The notes under the pieces are model-generated. The model ran no database searches, was not told the origin of the DNA, and saw only the letters and a program-made list of their open reading frames with translations. A DNA stretch of 7,984 bases, taken from the NCBI GenBank assembly GCA_023436685.1, contig JAEZIL010000180.1:1-7984 (forward strand). The letters are read 5' to 3'. The first letter of the stretch is position 1, and the number at the start of each line of letters is the position of its first letter. This document shows positions 5,656 to 7,984 of the stretch, piece by piece. Source of the stretch: Bacteroidota bacterium. GTDB lineage: Bacteria; Bacteroidota; Bacteroidia; Chitinophagales; Chitinophagaceae. Both the position numbers and the translations under genes were made by a program.

Positions 5656-7253
5656 CTCTGTATGTTCAATAATTCTAATAGGTCGGTCTTGGTATTCGCT
5701 TCTTTGGCCGTTTTATCTTCGCGCCAGCGCAATATACGCGGGAAGCGCAAAGCCACCCCTGACTTGTGCCTTGGCGACGGGTTGATACCTTCAAAGCCTA
5801 ATTCAAATACCAACTGCGGCACCACACTGCGCACGGGGCCAAATTTATCTAATGTATTCCGTTTTATCCAGGCATCCACACGCAGCAGTTCTTTATCGGT
5901 AAGGCCTGAATATGCTTTGGTGAATGGCACCAATTCTTCACCATCCCAAACAGCGAAGGTGAAGTCGGTATACAGATTTGCACGACGGCCATGGCCACGC
6001 TGTGCATATATCAGCACCCCATCTACCGAGTATGGATCTACTTTCCACTTCCACCATTCTCCACGGCGACGACCTGTTTTGTAGGTGCTTTCTTTTAGTT
6101 TTAGCATCAGGCCTTCGCAAGTATATTCGCGCGACTTGCCACGCTCTTCTGCTGCTTGTTCCCATGTTTCGCAATCAACTATGGGGGATAGACGTAATAC
6201 TTTGCCTGCGTCATCTTGGCGCACTTCGTTTATCATTTCTTCTAACAATTCGCGGCGCTTGTACAATGGCATTTCGCGCAGGTCTTCACCTTTGTATTCT
6301 ATGAGGTCGTAGCAGATCATGACGAGTGGTGCATCCTGCAAGGTTTTCCTGGTTATATTCTTGCGGCCAATGCGCGTTTGCATGACATGGAAAGGAAGAA
6401 TATCATCGCCTTGCATGGGGAGTATCTCGCCGTCAATTACGGTACAGTTGGGCAATATGCTGGCCAATGGATGAAACTCTACGAACTTCTCCGTCATCAG
6501 GTCTTCGCCACGGCTCCATACGAATAGTTGTTGCTCTCGCACGATGATCTCACCACGAATACCATCGTATTTGCGTTCTATCTGCCAGTCTTTTACATCG
6601 CCTAAATCTTGTGGTTCCATATCTAAAGCATAGGCCAAATAAAAAGGGTATGGCCGCGATATATCGTCGCGGATATCGGCTACGGTTAGCAAGTCGCTGA
6701 TGGATGTTGTTTGCGGATCCCATTTACCGATGATGCGATGCGCCACTACATTTTCATCGAGCTTGTAATGTTTAGCCAATGCTTTGATAACTATCTTCTC
6801 CGACACACCCATGCGAAAGCTGCCTGTAATGAGTTTGTTGAACACAAACAATTCAGCACCTGACAACTGCCGCCACATGTTATCAATATAATCTTTACGT
6901 ACCTGTTCGTCCTTCCCGTCGAGGTTGATGAGTTCCTGCATTATTTCGTGCAGGCTGTAGTCGGTTATTTCTTCTGTTTGTGGAAGTACAAGCGTAATAG
7001 TTTCTGCAAGATCGCCAACAATGTGATATGATTCTTCCAGCAACCATTGCGGTAAACCGCTCACTGCTACGCTCCAGTCACGCAGTTCGCCCGAACGCAC
7101 TGTACGCTTCGGTCGCTTACCTGTAAGTAATGCCACACACCAAACCATATCTGCTTCATCGGCCACGGAGAAGTAATGCGCGATAGCATCTACCTTTTCG
7201 TTGGTAGATGTGGTTTGATCTATTCGTGTAAACAATTCACTGAATGCTTTCAT
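5652..7253 (-). CDS. ATP-dependent DNA ligase of the ligase-associated repair cluster
   Basis: The 533-aa product has an N-terminal DNA-binding domain (about 1-200, opening MKAFSELFTRIDQTTSTNEK). A nucleotidyltransferase core follows, with ERKYDGIRGE holding the lysine nucleophile K228 of the KxDG motif, SRGEDL (248-252), VIDGEI (272-277), EGLMLK (380-385) and WKWK (401-404). A C-terminal OB fold ends in RFPRILRWREDK (503-514). All nucleotidyltransferase motifs are present, so it should be active. It seals nicks in DNA with ATP, forming a ligase-AMP intermediate, and fits the family found beside Lhr-core, MPE and beta-CASP nuclease genes (PP_1105-like). There is no polymerase or Ku partner as in LigD systems. 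The ATG at 7253 is backed by AGGAG 6 nt upstream, inside the exonuclease coding region. The gene overlaps its upstream neighbour by 17 nt and its downstream neighbour by 4 nt. Confidence 0.96.
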   Translation of the reverse strand: MKAFSELFTRIDQTTSTNEKVDAIAHYFSVADEADMVWCVALLTGKRPKRTVRSGELRDWSVAVSGLPQWLLEESYHIVGDLAETITLVLPQTEEITDYSLHEIMQELINLDGKDEQVRKDYIDNMWRQLSGAELFVFNKLITGSFRMGVSEKIVIKALAKHYKLDENVVAHRIIGKWDPQTTSISDLLTVADIRDDISRPYPFYLAYALDMEPQDLGDVKDWQIERKYDGIRGEIIVREQQLFVWSRGEDLMTEKFVEFHPLASILPNCTVIDGEILPMQGDDILPFHVMQTRIGRKNITRKTLQDAPLVMICYDLIEYKGEDLREMPLYKRRELLEEMINEVRQDDAGKVLRLSPIVDCETWEQAAEERGKSREYTCEGLMLKLKESTYKTGRRRGEWWKWKVDPYSVDGVLIYAQRGHGRRANLYTDFTFAVWDGEELVPFTKAYSGLTDKELLRVDAWIKRNTLDKFGPVRSVVPQLVFELGFEGINPSPRHKSGVALRFPRILRWREDKTAKEANTKTDLLELLNIQS

Positions 7254-7984
7254 CTACATCTCCTGTTTCGTTTGTTTCATTAGCCTCACCTGCTTCACCT
7301 TCCACCTGTTCGCCTACATATAGTGTATCTACTTCTGTTGCATTCAAACCATAGTTGGATTGCAGCCAGCGTGAGTAGATAGATTTATAACCATGCGTTA
7401 CATAAATATTCTCAGCACCTGTACCACGCACTGCAGTATTTAATTGTTCCCAATCGCAGTGGTCGGACATGATAAAACCACGATCAGCCCCTTTGCGCCT
7501 GCGTGCACCACGTAGCTGCATCCAGCCGCTGCAAATGCCTAAACTATAGGGTTGTAGTTTGCGTATCCAGGGTGTACCTGCCGCCGATGGTGGTGCTACA
7601 ATCATGGCACCTTTTATGTCTTTGATATTGATATTCGCATCGATGCGGGTATTCCTGGGTAGTGGGCCAATTGTCTGCTCGTATAATTTGGTAATATTAT
7701 CAACCGCGCCGTGCGTGTATATACCGCCTATACTTTCGTCAAGCTTATTTATGACACGTTGCGCCTTGCCTAATGCGTAAGCCAATATTACCAAGTTTTT
7801 GCCTTCTGCCGCATTTTGCCGCCACCAGTTGTTGATGTCTTCATGCACTTCATCAACCGAGGGGAAATTATACACCGGCAAGCCGAATGTGCTTTCGGTA
7901 ATGAAGTGATGGCATTTGATTAGTTCGAATGGGGCCGAGATATGGTCGTTCTGCAATATGTAATCACCGCTTACTACCCATACC
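7237..7984 (-). CDS. Ligase-associated DNA damage response exonuclease (MBL/beta-CASP fold), N-terminus outside window
   Basis: The reading frame stays open to the right edge, giving 248 residues starting VWVVSGDYILQ. A TTG at 7956 could be mistaken for a start, but the residues before it (VWVVSGDYI) match the conserved family core, so the gene continues beyond the window. About 90 N-terminal residues, including the HxHxDH metal motif, should be missing. Numbering from the fragment, visible motifs are SGD (5-7), ESTFG (30-34), a helical beta-CASP insert with AYALGKAQRV, SGWMQLRG (152-159), SDHCDW (173-178) and THG (196-198). These fit a zinc-type metallo-beta-lactamase nuclease related to the SNM1/Artemis group, which resects or processes DNA ends. 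The last 25 residues form a low-complexity acidic tail (9 D/E, no K/R) whose codons overlap the ligase start by 17 nt. Confidence 0.94.
   Translation of the reverse strand, partial: VWVVSGDYILQNDHISAPFELIKCHHFITESTFGLPVYNFPSVDEVHEDINNWWRQNAAEGKNLVILAYALGKAQRVINKLDESIGGIYTHGAVDNITKLYEQTIGPLPRNTRIDANINIKDIKGAMIVAPPSAAGTPWIRKLQPYSLGICSGWMQLRGARRRKGADRGFIMSDHCDWEQLNTAVRGTGAENIYVTHGYKSIYSRWLQSNYGLNATEVDTLYVGEQVEGEAGEANETNETGDVDESIQ
7260..7264 (-). promoter_or_regulatory. Shine-Dalgarno site of the ligase gene, inside the exonuclease tail
   Basis: AGGAG on the minus strand, 6 nt before the ligase ATG at 7253. It is embedded in the last codons of the exonuclease gene, so ribosomes finishing that gene pass over it. 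It decides the ligase start and points to coupled translation. Confidence 0.65.

Noticed and set aside
5449..6084. Long plus-strand open frame of 211 codons
   Set aside because: It lies opposite the well-supported ligase and helicase genes, shows no recognisable domain, and has a composition typical of antisense reading.
7237..7956. Exonuclease gene starting at TTG 7956
   Set aside because: The frame remains open upstream to the edge and encodes VWVVSGDYI, which belongs to the conserved core, so this is an internal leucine codon.
2583..7984. Helicase plus nucleases as a new anti-phage defence island
   Set aside because: The four proteins match the known ligase-associated DNA damage response cluster in content and order, and no mobile or defence neighbours are present.

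Overview
The window reads as a compact stretch of a Bacteroidota chromosome, probably near Chitinophagales/Chitinophagaceae. The basis is a -7 promoter box of the TAnnTTTG type with a TTG at the -33 position, a short Crp/Fnr regulator of a type common in this phylum, and the overall protein style. The genus cannot be named from the sequence alone. Every gene I accept is on the minus strand, so transcription runs from the right end of the window to the left.

Right part (about 7984 down to 2583): a complete-looking four-gene DNA repair cassette of the known 'ligase-associated DNA damage response' type. In order of transcription it holds a metallo-beta-lactamase/beta-CASP exonuclease (N-terminus outside the window), an ATP-dependent DNA ligase, an Lhr-core type DEXH-box helicase, and the PdeM metallophosphoesterase/endonuclease. 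The genes overlap by 17 nt, overlap by 4 nt, and are then 1 nt apart, which is the packing of one translationally coupled operon. The helicase must start at a TTG codon inside a TTGA stop/start overlap. The likely shared job is end processing (two nucleases), unwinding or remodelling (helicase) and sealing (ligase) of damaged DNA.

Middle (2558-1974): a Crp/Fnr-family regulator 24 nt after pdeM, possibly a fifth cistron of the operon. It shows neither the cyclic-nucleotide phosphate-binding arginine nor an FNR cysteine cluster.

Left part: a 347-nt gene-free region (1627-1973) carries a good Bacteroidota-type promoter, with three copies of an AGATTAAG-type half-site just upstream and two smaller repeats further out. 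The promoter drives a 118-aa protein I do not recognise, then a full-length pirin. A strong 11-bp hairpin follows, and then the first 103 codons of a second, divergent pirin that runs off the left edge. The 118-aa gene and the first pirin both have clear Shine-Dalgarno sequences, which is not the norm for Bacteroidota.

I see no mobile element, tRNA, rRNA or CRISPR array. The four-gene repair cassette is already described in the literature. The less described parts are the regulatory region, the linked Crp/Fnr gene, the 118-aa gene and the inter-pirin hairpin.
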